Assembly: GCF_900116515.1 (NCBI RefSeq)
Contig: NZ_FPBA01000022.1
Span: 32,098-96,097, forward strand
From: Geodermatophilus amargosae
GTDB taxonomy: Bacteria; Actinomycetota; Actinomycetes; Mycobacteriales; Geodermatophilaceae
Direction of reading: 5' to 3'
DNA length: 64,000 bases
Shown here: piece by piece, positions 17,329-28,680 of the stretch
Layout of the letters: every line of letters begins with the position of its first letter
Position numbering within the stretch: position 1 is the first letter of the stretch
Position numbers and translations under genes: made by a program
The notes under the pieces: generated by a model
Seen by the model: only the letters and a program-made list of their open reading frames with translations
Told to the model about the DNA's origin: nothing
Database searches by the model: none

Positions 17329-19788
17329 GTGCCTCCCCACGACGAGACCACGCCGGTCGGGCCGTCCGGCGGCCCGCCGCGGCGCCCACCGGCAGGCCGC
17401 GCGCCCGCTGCCGGCGGGGCCGGCGGCCGCGCCCGCACGAGCGCGTCGCGGTCCGGGGGCTCCGCCGGCTCCCGCCCCGGCGGTTCGCGCCCCACGGGCT
17501 CGCGTCCCGCGGGGGGCAAGCCCGGCGGCAAGAAGGCGCGCACCACGAAGCAGCGGCGCCGTCGCCGGCTGAAGGTCGCGCTGGGCACCCTGCTCGGCCT
17601 GTTCCTCCTGCTCGGCGTCTTCGTCGGCGTCGTCTACGCCACGACCGAGGTGCCCGACCCCGGCTCGGTGCAGAACTCGCAGACCACGGTCGTCTACTAC
17701 GCCGACGGCACCACCGAGATGGCCCGCCTCGGCGACACCAACCGCACCAACGTCGGCCTGGACCAGGTGTCCGAGGCCGCGCGCGACGCGGTGCTCGCCG
17801 CGGAGAACCGGAACTTCTACTCCGACCCCGGCATCTCCTTCACCGGCATCGTCCGTGCGGCCTGGAACAACCTGACCGGCGGCTCGACGCAGGGTGGCTC
17901 GACGATCACCCAGCAGTACGTGAAGAACGCCTTCCTGACGGCGGACCAGACGTTCAGCCGCAAGTTCCAGGAGCTCTTCCTGGCGGTCAAGCTCGACAAC
18001 GAGTACTCGAAGGACGAGATCCTCGAGAACTACCTCAACACCATCTACTTCGGCCGCGGCGCCTACGGCATCGAGGCGGCGGCCGACACCTTCTTCGGCG
18101 TCCCGGCCGCCCAGCTGACCCCGCAGCAGGGTGCGGTGCTCGCCGTCCAGATCCGCAGCCCCAGCTCCTACGACCCGGAGTCCAACCCGGAGGGCGCGCA
18201 GGACCGCTGGGGGCTGGTCCTCGACGCGATGGTCGAGGAGGGCTGGATGACCCAGGCCGACCGCGACGCGTCGGTCTACCCGCCGGTGTCGCCGCGGCCG
18301 GAGTCCTCCGCGCTGGGCATCCCGACCGGCTCCGAGGGCCTGGTCGTGTCGCAGGCGATCGACGAGCTCGAGGCCCGCGGTTACTCCGACGAGCAGATCC
18401 GGGCCGGTGGCCTGCGGATCACCACGACCGTCGACAAGCCCACCCAGGACGCCGCGCTCGCCACGGTCGCCGAGGTGATGGACGGCCAGCCGGACAACCT
18501 GCGGCAGGCGCTGGTCGCGGTCGACCCGCGCACCGGCGGGGTCCGCGCCTACTACGGCGGCGACATCGGCGCCGGTGACGGCGCGGTGGACTACGCGCAG
18601 AGCCGGCGTCAGCCGGGCTCGTCGATGAAGCCCTACGTGCTGGCCACCGCACTGGACCAGGGCATCAGCGTGACCTCGCGCCGGTACGGCAGCTCGCCGC
18701 AGACCTTCCCCGACCGCGACGCCCCGGTGCGCAACTCCGGCGGCGCCTCCTGCGGGGCCTGCACCCTGGTCGAGGCGATGACCCGCTCGCTGAACACCAC
18801 GTTCTACGGGCTGGCCTACGAGGTGGGCCCGGAGAACGTCCGCGAGACGGCGCTGGCCGCCACCGGCATGCCCGACACCTGGCCGGCCAACGGCGGGCTG
18901 CTCGACGACAAGCCGACCCTGGCCGCCCCCGACTCCGGGGTCACCGGGTCCTCGATCGGCATCGGCGAGTACGAGATGCGCCCGATCGACCAGGCCGTCG
19001 GCTTCGCCACCTTCGCCAGCGGCGGCGTGCGGCACGACGCACACTTCGTCAGCCGCGTCACCGACACCGTCGGCACCGTCCTGCTGGACAACGGCGCCCC
19101 GGCCGGCGAGCAGGTGATGCGCGAGGAGGTCGCCAGCGACGTCACCTACGCGCTGGAGGGCGTGGCGCAGTACTCGCGCCGCGCACTCGACGACGGCCGC
19201 GAGGTGGCCGCGAAGACCGGTACGCAGGGCATCGACGCCGACGACAACTCCGACGCCTGGATGGTCGGCTACACGCCGTCGCTGTCGACCGCGGTCTGGA
19301 TGGGGACCGACGGCTACCAGCCGATCCGCAACGCCGACGGCGCGATCGTCTACGGCGCGGGCCTGCCGGGCGCCATCTGGCAGCAGTTCATGGACACGGT
19401 GCTCGACGGGACGCCGGAGGAGGACCTGCCGGACCGGCCGGTCATCCGCGGTGACACGGGCGAGGGCGTGCCGGAGCCGGTGACCGAGCCGGCGACGCCG
19501 ACGACCCGGTCGGCGCCCCCGACCCAGTCGGCGCCTCCGACCCAGTCGGCGCCGTCCACCCCGGCCACCCCGACCGAGACCGTGCCGCCGGACGACGGGA
19601 CGGACGAGGAGCCGCCGAACGACCCGGTGGTGCCGTCGCCGCCCACGGACCCGACCCCGCCGCCCCCCGCGGGCACCACCGCCCCGGAGCCGCCCGTCCC
19701 GGGTGGCGGGAACGGCAACGGCAACGGTCAGACCCAGCCCGGCCAGCCGGCACCCACCACGCAGCAGCAGCCGCAGCTGACCGGCTGA
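17329..19788 (+). CDS. ponA: Class A penicillin-binding protein (bifunctional transglycosylase/transpeptidase)
   Basis: 819 residues; polymerises glycan strands and cross-links peptides outside the membrane. Cytosolic Pro/Arg/Gly-rich tail (1-80), membrane span (about 83-104), GT51 domain with catalytic Glu159 in AENRNFYSDPG and GGSTITQQYVKN, then transpeptidase SSMK (Ser431-Lys434), SLNT and KTGT motifs. A long Pro/Thr-rich C-terminal tail (about 690-819) follows. The start GTG is preceded by GAGGAGG. It corresponds to mycobacterial ponA1. Confidence 0.96.
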   Translation: MPPHDETTPVGPSGGPPRRPPAGRAPAAGGAGGRARTSASRSGGSAGSRPGGSRPTGSRPAGGKPGGKKARTTKQRRRRRLKVALGTLLGLFLLLGVFVGVVYATTEVPDPGSVQNSQTTVVYYADGTTEMARLGDTNRTNVGLDQVSEAARDAVLAAENRNFYSDPGISFTGIVRAAWNNLTGGSTQGGSTITQQYVKNAFLTADQTFSRKFQELFLAVKLDNEYSKDEILENYLNTIYFGRGAYGIEAAADTFFGVPAAQLTPQQGAVLAVQIRSPSSYDPESNPEGAQDRWGLVLDAMVEEGWMTQADRDASVYPPVSPRPESSALGIPTGSEGLVVSQAIDELEARGYSDEQIRAGGLRITTTVDKPTQDAALATVAEVMDGQPDNLRQALVAVDPRTGGVRAYYGGDIGAGDGAVDYAQSRRQPGSSMKPYVLATALDQGISVTSRRYGSSPQTFPDRDAPVRNSGGASCGACTLVEAMTRSLNTTFYGLAYEVGPENVRETALAATGMPDTWPANGGLLDDKPTLAAPDSGVTGSSIGIGEYEMRPIDQAVGFATFASGGVRHDAHFVSRVTDTVGTVLLDNGAPAGEQVMREEVASDVTYALEGVAQYSRRALDDGREVAAKTGTQGIDADDNSDAWMVGYTPSLSTAVWMGTDGYQPIRNADGAIVYGAGLPGAIWQQFMDTVLDGTPEEDLPDRPVIRGDTGEGVPEPVTEPATPTTRSAPPTQSAPPTQSAPSTPATPTETVPPDDGTDEEPPNDPVVPSPPTDPTPPPPAGTTAPEPPVPGGGNGNGNGQTQPGQPAPTTQQQPQLTG

Positions 19789-19809
19789 CCGGCCCGGCAC
19801 ACTGATCGG

Positions 19810-21321
19810 GTGAGCTCCTCCCCCACGGGCCCGTCCGCCCCGGCGCAACCCCCGGCGGACGGGCCCGCGGCGTTCCCGGCCCCGGTACCGGTGCCCGCGG
19901 GCCGGCCGGACCGCGTGGTGCCGACCTGGTCCGACCCGGTCGCGGCACAGGCCAGCGAGGCGGTCGGTGGGCCGTGGGGACGGCACGCGGTGACCGGCCG
20001 GGCGCTGTTCTGGACGCCGCTGCGGGTCTGCCTGCTCTACGCCACCGTCGTCCTGGCCGCGGCCTGGCTGAAGCAGGCACCCTGCTCGGACGGGAACTGG
20101 GCGGGCTCGGTGCAGTACACGCACCTCTGCTACTCCGACACCGTCCCGCTGTTCACCCTGCACGGCCTGGACGCCGGATCGGTCCCCTACCTCGACTCGC
20201 GGGTCGAGTACCCGGTCCTCACCGGCGCCTTCATGGCGCTGGCCGCGGTCCTCGGCCGCGTCTACGGCGACCTCGCGACGGCGTCCGGCCTGCTGCCGCA
20301 GGTCCCGCCCGTGCAGGCCTACTACGTGGCCACCTGCCTGCTGCTGAGCGTCTGCGCGTTCCTCGTCGTCCGCGGGGTGCTCGCGCTGGCCGGGCACCGG
20401 CCCTGGGACGCGGCGATGATCGGTCTGTCCCCGCTGCTGCTGGTGCACGCGTTCACCAACTGGGACCTCTTCGCCGTCGCGCTGGCCACCGGCGGGATGT
20501 GGGCCTGGGCGCGCCACCGGCCGGTGCTGGCCGGGGTGCTGATCGGCCTCGGCATCGCCGCGAAGTTCTACCCGCTGCTGCTGCTCGGCGCGCTGTTCCT
20601 GCTGTGCCTGCGGGCCGGCCGACTGCGCGAGTGGCTGCGCGCCGCCGTCGCCGCCGCGGCGGCCTGGCTGGCCGTCGACGTGCCGGTCGCGGTCCTGGCG
20701 CCGCAGAACTGGTCGCTGTTCTTCCGCCTCAACACCGCCCGCCCGGCCGACCCCGACAGCCTGTGGAACGTCCTGATCACCGCCTCCGACGGCCGGTTCC
20801 TCGACGGCCCGCTGCCCGAGGGCACGCCGCCGGTGCTGCTCAACACGGTCGTGGCGGTCTGCGTGCTGCTCGTCGTCGCCGGGCTCGGCTGGCTGGTGCT
20901 GCGGGCACCGGTGCGGCCGCGGGTGCCGCAGGTGGCCTTCCTCCTGGTCGCGGCGTTCCTGCTGGTGACCAAGGTCTGGAGCCCGCAGTACTCGCTGTGG
21001 CTGCTGCCGCTGGCGGTGCTCGCCCGGCCACGCTGGCGGGCGCTGCTGCTGTGGCAGGCCGGCGAGGTCGTGCTGTGGGTGCTGCGGATGCTCTGGTACC
21101 TCGGCACCGAGGACCGCGGCGTCGGCATCGAGTGGTTCTTCCTCGCCGTGGTCGCGCGCGACCTCGCCGTCGTCGTGCTCATGGGCCTGGTCGTGCGCGA
21201 CGTCCTGCACCCCGACGAGGACGCCGTCCGCACCAGCTGGCCCGGCGTCGACGACCCCGCCGGCGGCCCGCTGGACGGCGCTCGAGACCGGGTGACGCTG
21301 CGACGCTCCGTCGAGGCATAG
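19810..21321 (+). CDS. GT87-like (DUF2029) membrane glycosyltransferase
   Basis: 503 residues with about 10-12 hydrophobic helices. Matches the position of Rv0051 next to ponA. An early conserved acidic loop (SVPYLDSRVEYPVLTG, about 120-135) contains Asp/Glu typical of GT-C enzymes, with KVWSPQYSLWLLPLAVL near 390. Such enzymes use polyprenyl-phosphate sugars to extend envelope glycans; the substrate is unknown. GTG start with -10-like CACACT 6 bp before it, so it likely has its own leaderless promoter at the ponA stop. Confidence 0.82.
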   Translation: MSSSPTGPSAPAQPPADGPAAFPAPVPVPAGRPDRVVPTWSDPVAAQASEAVGGPWGRHAVTGRALFWTPLRVCLLYATVVLAAAWLKQAPCSDGNWAGSVQYTHLCYSDTVPLFTLHGLDAGSVPYLDSRVEYPVLTGAFMALAAVLGRVYGDLATASGLLPQVPPVQAYYVATCLLLSVCAFLVVRGVLALAGHRPWDAAMIGLSPLLLVHAFTNWDLFAVALATGGMWAWARHRPVLAGVLIGLGIAAKFYPLLLLGALFLLCLRAGRLREWLRAAVAAAAAWLAVDVPVAVLAPQNWSLFFRLNTARPADPDSLWNVLITASDGRFLDGPLPEGTPPVLLNTVVAVCVLLVVAGLGWLVLRAPVRPRVPQVAFLLVAAFLLVTKVWSPQYSLWLLPLAVLARPRWRALLLWQAGEVVLWVLRMLWYLGTEDRGVGIEWFFLAVVARDLAVVVLMGLVVRDVLHPDEDAVRTSWPGVDDPAGGPLDGARDRVTLRRSVEA

Positions 21322-21330
21322 GAGGCTCTC

Positions 21331-21357
21331 CGCACGTCCTGGCGCCGGGGACGTGCG
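21331..21357. terminator. Bidirectional hairpin between convergent genes
   Basis: 9-bp perfect stem (21331-21339 with 21349-21357) in the 45-bp gap between the GT87-like gene and nfo. Confidence 0.6.
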
Positions 21358-21366
21358 TACCGCTTC

Positions 21367-22185
21367 CTACGCCGCGCGCAGCGCCTCGCGGACGAGCTGG
21401 ACCTCCTCGGCGTGCGACGCGGCGTCGCCGGGGGTCTCCAGCACCACGGGGCAGTCGGCGGCCCGCGCCACCTCGAGCAGCAGCTCCAGCGGGATCTCAC
21501 CGCCGGTGAGGGGCGCGTGCCGGTCGCGGCCGGAGCCGTGCGGGTCGCGGCTGTTGTTCAGGTGCACGAGGTCGACGCGGCCGGTGAGCGCGCGGACGTC
21601 GTCGAGGGCGGTGGCGAGGTCCCAGCCGGCGGCCCAGGCGTGGCAGGTGTCGAGCACGAAGCCCGCGCCGAACTCCCCGACGGCGTCCCACAGGCGCGCC
21701 ACCGCACCGAGCTCGCGGGCCATCGCGTTGTCGCCGCCGGCGGTGTTCTCGATGAGCACCGGCAGCGGGAAGCCGCCGTCCTCGGCCTGCCGGGCGAAGG
21801 TCTTGCGCCAGTTGTCGAAGCCGGCGGCCGGGTCGTCCTTGGCCAGCACGTGGCCGCCGTGCACGATCATCCCGCGGGCGCCGATCGCCGCCGAGGCCCG
21901 CGCGTGCACCGCGAGGTTCTTGCGGCTGGGGATGCGGATCCGGTTGTTGGTCGAGGCCACGTTGAGCACGTAGGGCGCGTGCACGAACACCGCGACGTCG
22001 GAGGCCAGCAGGTCCTCGGCGTCGGGGCGCGGCAGTGGCGCCTTCCAGCCCTGCGGGTCGCCGAGGAAGACCTGCACGCCGTCGGCGTCCATCTCCGCCG
22101 CGCGCGCCAGCGGACCGCCGGCGTCGAGCTCGTTGTCCGCCGTCAGGCCGGGGCCGACGTGTACGCCGATCGGGTGCTCTGCCAC
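21367..22185 (-). CDS. nfo: Deoxyribonuclease IV (AP endonuclease)
   Basis: 272-residue xylose-isomerase-like TIM barrel of the endonuclease IV family, which cuts DNA 5' to abasic sites in base-excision repair. Zinc-ligand motifs are present: VHAPYVLNVAS (His about 69), HGGHVLA, VLIENTAGGD (Glu), LDTCHAWAAG (Asp, His), HLNNSRDPHGSGRDRHAPLTGGEIP, and a final VLETPG. The usual length is about 250-285. ATG start; the gene faces away from the next ORF. Confidence 0.93.
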   Translation of the reverse strand: MAEHPIGVHVGPGLTADNELDAGGPLARAAEMDADGVQVFLGDPQGWKAPLPRPDAEDLLASDVAVFVHAPYVLNVASTNNRIRIPSRKNLAVHARASAAIGARGMIVHGGHVLAKDDPAAGFDNWRKTFARQAEDGGFPLPVLIENTAGGDNAMARELGAVARLWDAVGEFGAGFVLDTCHAWAAGWDLATALDDVRALTGRVDLVHLNNSRDPHGSGRDRHAPLTGGEIPLELLLEVARAADCPVVLETPGDAASHAEEVQLVREALRAA

Positions 22186-22308
22186 CCCGGCGACAGTAGT
22201 TCCGCCCGTGGCGGGGACCCACCCGTGTCGCCTGGGTCACGTCCTCGTCGAGACCCGTGACACCACGACCGGCCGGCAGCGACGCCGGCCACCGACGTCA
22301 CGCTCGGG

Positions 22309-23082
22309 TTGCCCTCGGGCGGCACGTCGCTGGCCGAGGACGCGAGCGTGACCGAGCGGTTCGACGGCACCTGCCTCACCTGCACGATCACCTACACCCA
22401 CCGGGTGGTCGTCCCGGGCACCTCGATCACCGGCAGCGTCCTCAGCACCGTCACCACCCGGGCGCTGAGCACGCTGCCGCAGGACCAGCCGGTCACCTAC
22501 GACGGCCGGCAGACGACGGTGCAGATCGGCGTCCCGACGCCGTTCCTCGTCGACACGCCCGTGCCGCTGCCGAACCTGCCGTCGGTGGACCTGCCGTCGC
22601 TGTCCCCGGTCGACCTCCCGCTGCCCTCGCTGCCGGCGCCGGTCCCCACGCCGCCGGCGACGCCCGTCCCGCCCGTCCCGGACCAGGCGCCCGCGGCGCC
22701 CCAGGTCTCCGGCGTCGACGGGACGGGCTACGCCTACGACCTCGACGGCGGTGCCGCCGAGATGGCCCCGTCCGGTGACGGGGCCGCGGCCTTCGACCCG
22801 TCCGTGCTCCTGCCGGGTGCGGCCGCCGGCACGGGTACCGGTGCCGGTTCCGGTCCGGGCCCCGGCGGGGTCGCGGGTGGCCACGACGGCGCGGCCGTGC
22901 CGGTCTCCGGCGCGCTCGAGGCCCTCGGCGGCACCGCGCTGGACGAGGAGAGCAGCACGGTGAGCGCCGACGGCGCCGCGACCGGCCCGGGGCTGCCGCT
23001 GCCCGCGCTGCTCGCCGTCGTCGCCCTGGCCGGCGCCACCGCCGCGCTGGTCCGCAGGCTCCGGGCGGTCCGCGCCCGCTGA
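22309..23082 (+). CDS. Membrane-anchored Pro/Gly-rich surface protein, apparently 5'-truncated
   Basis: 257 residues if begun at TTG 22309. The frame continues upstream with sensible residues to a stop at 22258, but holds no ATG or GTG start and no signal peptide. The visible protein has a small domain with a Cys-x-x-Cys (TCLTCTITY, about 21-29), a Pro/Leu/Ser repeat stretch (about 80-130), a Gly-rich linker and a C-terminal anchor ([27 protein letters not shown]). The C-terminal anchor without an export signal suggests loss of the 5' end or an unrecognised start. It resembles actinobacterial cell-surface anchored proteins in general only. Confidence 0.55.
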   Translation: MPSGGTSLAEDASVTERFDGTCLTCTITYTHRVVVPGTSITGSVLSTVTTRALSTLPQDQPVTYDGRQTTVQIGVPTPFLVDTPVPLPNLPSVDLPSLSPVDLPLPSLPAPVPTPPATPVPPVPDQAPAAPQVSGVDGTGYAYDLDGGAAEMAPSGDGAAAFDPSVLLPGAAAGTGTGAGSGPGPGGVAGGHDGAAVPVSGALEALGGTALDEESSTVSADGAATGPGLPLPALLAVVALAGATAALVRRLRAVRAR

Positions 23083-23125
23083 CCCCGCGGCCGTCCTCCC
23101 TGGATGGGCACGGTGGCCGTGCTGG

Positions 23126-23243
23126 TACCCTCGACCTGCGCGCTCCGTGTGCCGTCCCGGCGCACAGGGCGCGCGACGCGTGTTCGACCCTCCTGCTGCA
23201 GACGTCCTGCAGCCGCCACAGACCAGAGGAGGTGGGGTTCTCC
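23126..23243 (+). promoter_or_regulatory. rpsF promoter and leader with hairpin
   Basis: A -10-like TACCCT at 23126-23131 precedes a leader of roughly 105 nt. It contains a CTGCAG…CTGCAG hairpin followed by CCG shortly before the ribosome site GAGGAGG (23226-23232). In many bacteria rpsF leaders carry an S6:S18-binding element with a CCG signature; identity with that element here is a guess. Confidence 0.4.
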
Positions 23244-23531
23244 GTGCGTCGCTACGAACTGATGGTCATCCTCGACCCCGACCTGGAGGAGCGCACCATC
23301 GCTCCCTCCCTCGACCGGTTCCTGACCGTCGTCACCAACTCCGGTGGCACCGTCAAGACCGAGATCTGGGGCCGGCGTCGCCTGGCCTACGAGATCAAGA
23401 AGCACGTCGAGGGCATCTACGCCATCGTCGACATCCAGGCCGAGCCCGCTGCGGTCGCCGAGCTGGACCGCCAGCTCAACCTCAACGAGTCGGTCCTGCG
23501 CACCAAGCTGATGCGCCCCGAGGTCCACTGA
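23244..23531 (+). CDS. rpsF: 30S ribosomal protein S6
   Basis: 95 residues, standard length. [16 protein letters not shown] at the start and [25 protein letters not shown] are diagnostic. The GTG at 23244 is chosen over the GTG at 23232 because the latter sits on the ribosome-binding site GAGGAGG. First gene of the rpsF-ssb-rpsR-rplI operon; its partner S18 is two genes downstream. Confidence 0.97.
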   Translation: MRRYELMVILDPDLEERTIAPSLDRFLTVVTNSGGTVKTEIWGRRRLAYEIKKHVEGIYAIVDIQAEPAAVAELDRQLNLNESVLRTKLMRPEVH

Positions 23532-23533
23532 CC

Positions 23534-24028
23534 ATGGCCGGCGAGACCGTCATCACCGTCATCGGCAACCTGACCTCCGACCCGGAGCTGCGCTTCACTC
23601 CGTCGGGGGCCGCGGTCGCCAACTTCACCGTCGCCTCGACGCCGCGCACCTTCGACCGGCAGTCGCAGGAGTGGAAGGACGGCGAGGCGCTCTTCCTGCG
23701 CTGCAACGTCTGGCGGCAGGCGGCGGAGAACGTCGCCGAGTCGCTCACCCGCGGCTCGCGGGTCATCGTCTCGGGGCGCCTCAAGCAGCGCTCGTTCGAG
23801 ACGAAGGAAGGCGAGAAGCGCACCGTCATCGAGCTGGAGGTCGACGAGATCGGCCCCTCGCTGCGCTACGCCACCGCCAAGGTCACCCGGGCCTCCCGTG
23901 GTGAGGGCGGCGGCGGTGGCGGCGGCGGCTTCGGCGGCGGCGGCGGTGGTGGTTTCGGCGGCGGTGGCGGCGGAGCGAGCGACCCCTGGTCGACGCCGGC
24001 CGGCCCGTCCGACGAGCCGCCGTTCTGA
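23534..24028 (+). CDS. ssb: Single-stranded DNA-binding protein
   Basis: 164 residues. OB-fold (about 1-112) with [20 protein letters not shown] and [14 protein letters not shown]; a Gly-rich flexible linker (about 125-150); acidic C-terminal tip DEPPF that recruits repair and replication partners. ATG start 2 bp after the rpsF stop indicates an operon. Confidence 0.97.
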   Translation: MAGETVITVIGNLTSDPELRFTPSGAAVANFTVASTPRTFDRQSQEWKDGEALFLRCNVWRQAAENVAESLTRGSRVIVSGRLKQRSFETKEGEKRTVIELEVDEIGPSLRYATAKVTRASRGEGGGGGGGGFGGGGGGGFGGGGGGASDPWSTPAGPSDEPPF

Positions 24029-24066
24029 TCCCTCTTTCCCAGCTCTAGTCGTACCTGGAGAACCCA

Positions 24067-24303
24067 GTGCCCAAGCCCCCCGTGCGCAAGCCCAAGAAGA
24101 AGGTCTGCCAGTTCTGCAAGGACAAGGCGACCTACATCGACTACAAGGACACGACCCTGCTGCGGAAGTTCATCTCCGACCGCGGCAAGATCCGTGCCCG
24201 CCGCGTGAGCGGCAACTGCAGCCAGCACCAGCGGGACGTCGCCACGGCCGTCAAGAACAGCCGTGAGATGGCCCTGCTGCCCTACACCTCGACGGCGCGC
24301 TGA
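24067..24303 (+). CDS. rpsR: 30S ribosomal protein S18 (zinc-binding form)
   Basis: 78 residues. Cys residues at about 14 and 17 (CQFC) plus NCSQHQ near 50 give a C+ zinc-type S18. Core motif [23 protein letters not shown] start at 24067. Actinobacteria often also carry a second, cysteine-free rpsR elsewhere for zinc limitation; none is in this window. Confidence 0.96.
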   Translation: MPKPPVRKPKKKVCQFCKDKATYIDYKDTTLLRKFISDRGKIRARRVSGNCSQHQRDVATAVKNSREMALLPYTSTAR

Positions 24304-24305
24304 CC

Positions 24306-24761
24306 ATGAGCACCACGAAGCTGATCCTGACGGCGGAGGTCACCGGTCTCGGGTCCTCCGGTGACACGGTGGAGGTCAAGGGCGGGTACGCCCGCAACTA
24401 CCTCCTGCCCCGCGGCCTGGCCATCGTGGCCACCCGCGGTGCCGAGAAGCAGGTCACCTCGCTGCGGCGCGCGCGTGCCGCGCGTGAGGTGCGGTCGCTC
24501 GAGGAGGCGCAGGGCCTGGCCGGTCGTCTCTCCGGCCTGACCGTGCGCGTCCCCGCCCGCGCCGGCGACGGCGGCCGGCTGTTCGGCCGCGTCACCACCG
24601 CCGACGTGGCCGCGGCCGTCACCGCCGCCGGCGGCCCGGAGCTCGACCGCCGCCGCATCGAGCTGCCGAGCAGCATCAAGACCACCGGCCAGCACCAGGT
24701 CACCGTGCGGGTGCACCCGGAGGTCACGGCGACCCTGCCCATCGAGGTCGTCGCGGGCTGA
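24306..24761 (+). CDS. rplI: 50S ribosomal protein L9
   Basis: 151 residues. The N-terminal RNA-binding lobe contains the L9 signature GDTVEVKGGYARNYLLPRGLA (about 19-39), followed by a long connecting helix and a C-terminal domain (about 80-151). Starts at an ATG 2 bp after rpsR; last gene of the operon before a very strong terminator. Confidence 0.97.
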   Translation: MSTTKLILTAEVTGLGSSGDTVEVKGGYARNYLLPRGLAIVATRGAEKQVTSLRRARAAREVRSLEEAQGLAGRLSGLTVRVPARAGDGGRLFGRVTTADVAAAVTAAGGPELDRRRIELPSSIKTTGQHQVTVRVHPEVTATLPIEVVAG

Positions 24762-24783
24762 GCCCGAGCACTGCAGGACCGCC

Positions 24784-24821
24784 CGAGAGGGGCGCCGGAC
24801 ACCCGTCCGGCGCCCCTCTCG
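24784..24821 (+). terminator. Very strong hairpin ending the rpsF operon
   Basis: Perfect 17-bp stem (24784-24800 with 24805-24821) with an ACCC loop, 22 bp after the rplI stop. Confidence 0.8.
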
Positions 24822-24960
24822 GCGTCTCTGGCCCCCGTACGGCGTCCCGCGGCTCTGAGGGCCCCGGCGCCGCCGTCACCTGCCGTCGGCGGGCGGTGTG
24901 ACGGCTGTTCAGGGCGGGGCGACGCGACACGCCCGGCGTCTGCGCCACGCCGACTTTCTG

Positions 24961-25078
24961 CTGTCCACAGCCGGTGGGCGGCCGCCGCGCAGGTGACACC
25001 CGCAGGACCGCGGGATGGCCGGTCGGTGTCCCGCCCGTCTCCACATGTCGACTCGGTCTGTCCACCGACTTGTCCACA
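24961..25078 (+). promoter_or_regulatory. Cluster of DnaA-box-like sequences upstream of dnaB
   Basis: In the 540-bp gene-free stretch 24762-25303: a perfect TTGTCCACA at 25070-25078, CTGTCCACA at 24961 (one mismatch), and weaker CTGTCCACC near 25057 and GTCTCCACA near 25037. TTGTCCACA is the preferred DnaA box in actinomycetes. The surrounding sequence is locally less GC-rich. Confidence 0.55.
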
Positions 25079-25190
25079 AGTTGTGCAGAACGCGGCCCAC
25101 ACGGGTGTTGGACGGGTCCGTCCCCGCTTCCTAACGTCGTCCCCGGCGCCGGGGCGCCGAGAAGTGTCGGTGGCTCCCGGTAGCAATGTC

Positions 25191-25208
25191 CTCGAACGCG
25201 TGTTCGAG
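25191..25208. promoter_or_regulatory. LexA (SOS) box upstream of dnaB
   Basis: CTCGAACGCGTGTTCGAG: the perfect dyad TCGAAC-N4-GTTCGA matches the actinobacterial LexA consensus. A -10-like TAGCAAT lies just upstream at about 25181-25187, so LexA binding would cover the start of transcription. dnaB starts about 96 bp downstream. Confidence 0.75.
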
Positions 25209-25303
25209 TGGCACGTGAGGTGTCCTGGTGCTTCCCCCACCGGGCCCCGGCCGGGCGGCCGGGGTCTACACGCGCGTGCCGACGAGGAGAGGGAGGTACC
25301 CAG

Positions 25304-27883
<2,580 letters not shown>

Positions 27884-27904
27884 GTCGGCACCCCGCAGGA
27901 CGGA

Positions 27905-27940
27905 CGAGGGGTCCGGGACCGTGCTGGTCCGGACCCCTCG
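27905..27940. terminator. Hairpin after dnaB
   Basis: About 15-bp stem with one bulged G (27905-27920 with 27926-27940) between convergent dnaB and the DUF3237 gene. Confidence 0.65.
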
Positions 27941-27956
27941 TGCGTCGCGACGGTGG

Positions 27957-28418
27957 TCAGGCCACCGCCACCCGGGCCAGGCTCTCCGCCCGCGCGCGGA
28001 TCTGACCGCGGGCCATGTTGACCGCGCCGGTCATCCCGTAGACGGTGCGGTTGAGAGCGGCCAGCGAGGGGTCGGCGGTGCGCATCGTCGCCGCGCCGTG
28101 GACGGGCACGTCGACGTCCGGCCACTCGGTGTCCGGTGTGATCTGGTCCAGGGGCGGTAGCGGGAACGGCGGGTGCAGGTACCCCGTCACCGCCAGCGAC
28201 ACCGTGGCGCCGGCGGGCAGGCGCACCACCTCCCGCACGTCGAGCACCCCGATCCCGTCGGGCCGGACCAGTAGGTAGTCGGTGCCGGTGACCTGGCCGC
28301 CGGCCATGGGGCCCTCGGTGATGGTCCCCTCTACGCCGACGTCCATCCGCAGGCCCTCGGGCACGACCCCGATCGGCACCATGCCGCTGATCGTCGCCTC
28401 CAGGACGTATCCGTCCAT
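27957..28418 (-). CDS. DUF3237 domain-containing protein
   Basis: 153 residues, typical for the family. Recognisable segments: EGTITEGPMAGGQVTGTDYLLVRPDGIGVLDVREVVRL (about 30-66) and a late short conserved end with NRTVYGMTGAVN. Members are small beta-barrel proteins of unknown function, often near catabolic genes. The ATG at 28418 follows GGAGGAGGGG and is preferred over an upstream in-frame ATG at 28454. No operon partner. Confidence 0.85.
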   Translation of the reverse strand: MDGYVLEATISGMVPIGVVPEGLRMDVGVEGTITEGPMAGGQVTGTDYLLVRPDGIGVLDVREVVRLPAGATVSLAVTGYLHPPFPLPPLDQITPDTEWPDVDVPVHGAATMRTADPSLAALNRTVYGMTGAVNMARGQIRARAESLARVAVA

Positions 28419-28550
28419 GGTCCCCTCCTCCGGTCGACAGAACGGTGCGTCCATGGCAGCGCCGGCGGTGGCCGGGCAGAAGAGGTGCTGGTCCTGAGTG
28501 GTGAAGAGCCGTCGCGCCGCTCACTGAGCGCTCGGACGGCAGCACACCGT

Positions 28551-28564
28551 GTTCCACGTGGATC
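28551..28564. other. parS-like site 2 (one mismatch)
   Basis: GTTCCACGTGGATC differs from the perfect copies at 9355, 41177 and 51157 at a single position. It lies in the gene-free gap between the DUF3237 and lipase-like genes. Confidence 0.6.
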
Positions 28565-28680
28565 CGCAGCGGCCGGGCGCCGCGGTCCGTCCCGCGCGGC
28601 GGTCTGCGGCACCGGCGATGTGTGATGCGCCTCACCGGCGGCTAGGAAGGACCGGTCCTTCCCTTCCATCTGGAGATGCC

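Noticed and set aside
15994..21210. 1738-codon open frame on the minus strand
   Set aside because: Only its last 198 codons (padR) are real; the rest is antisense to ponA and the GT87-like gene, a GC-rich shadow frame.
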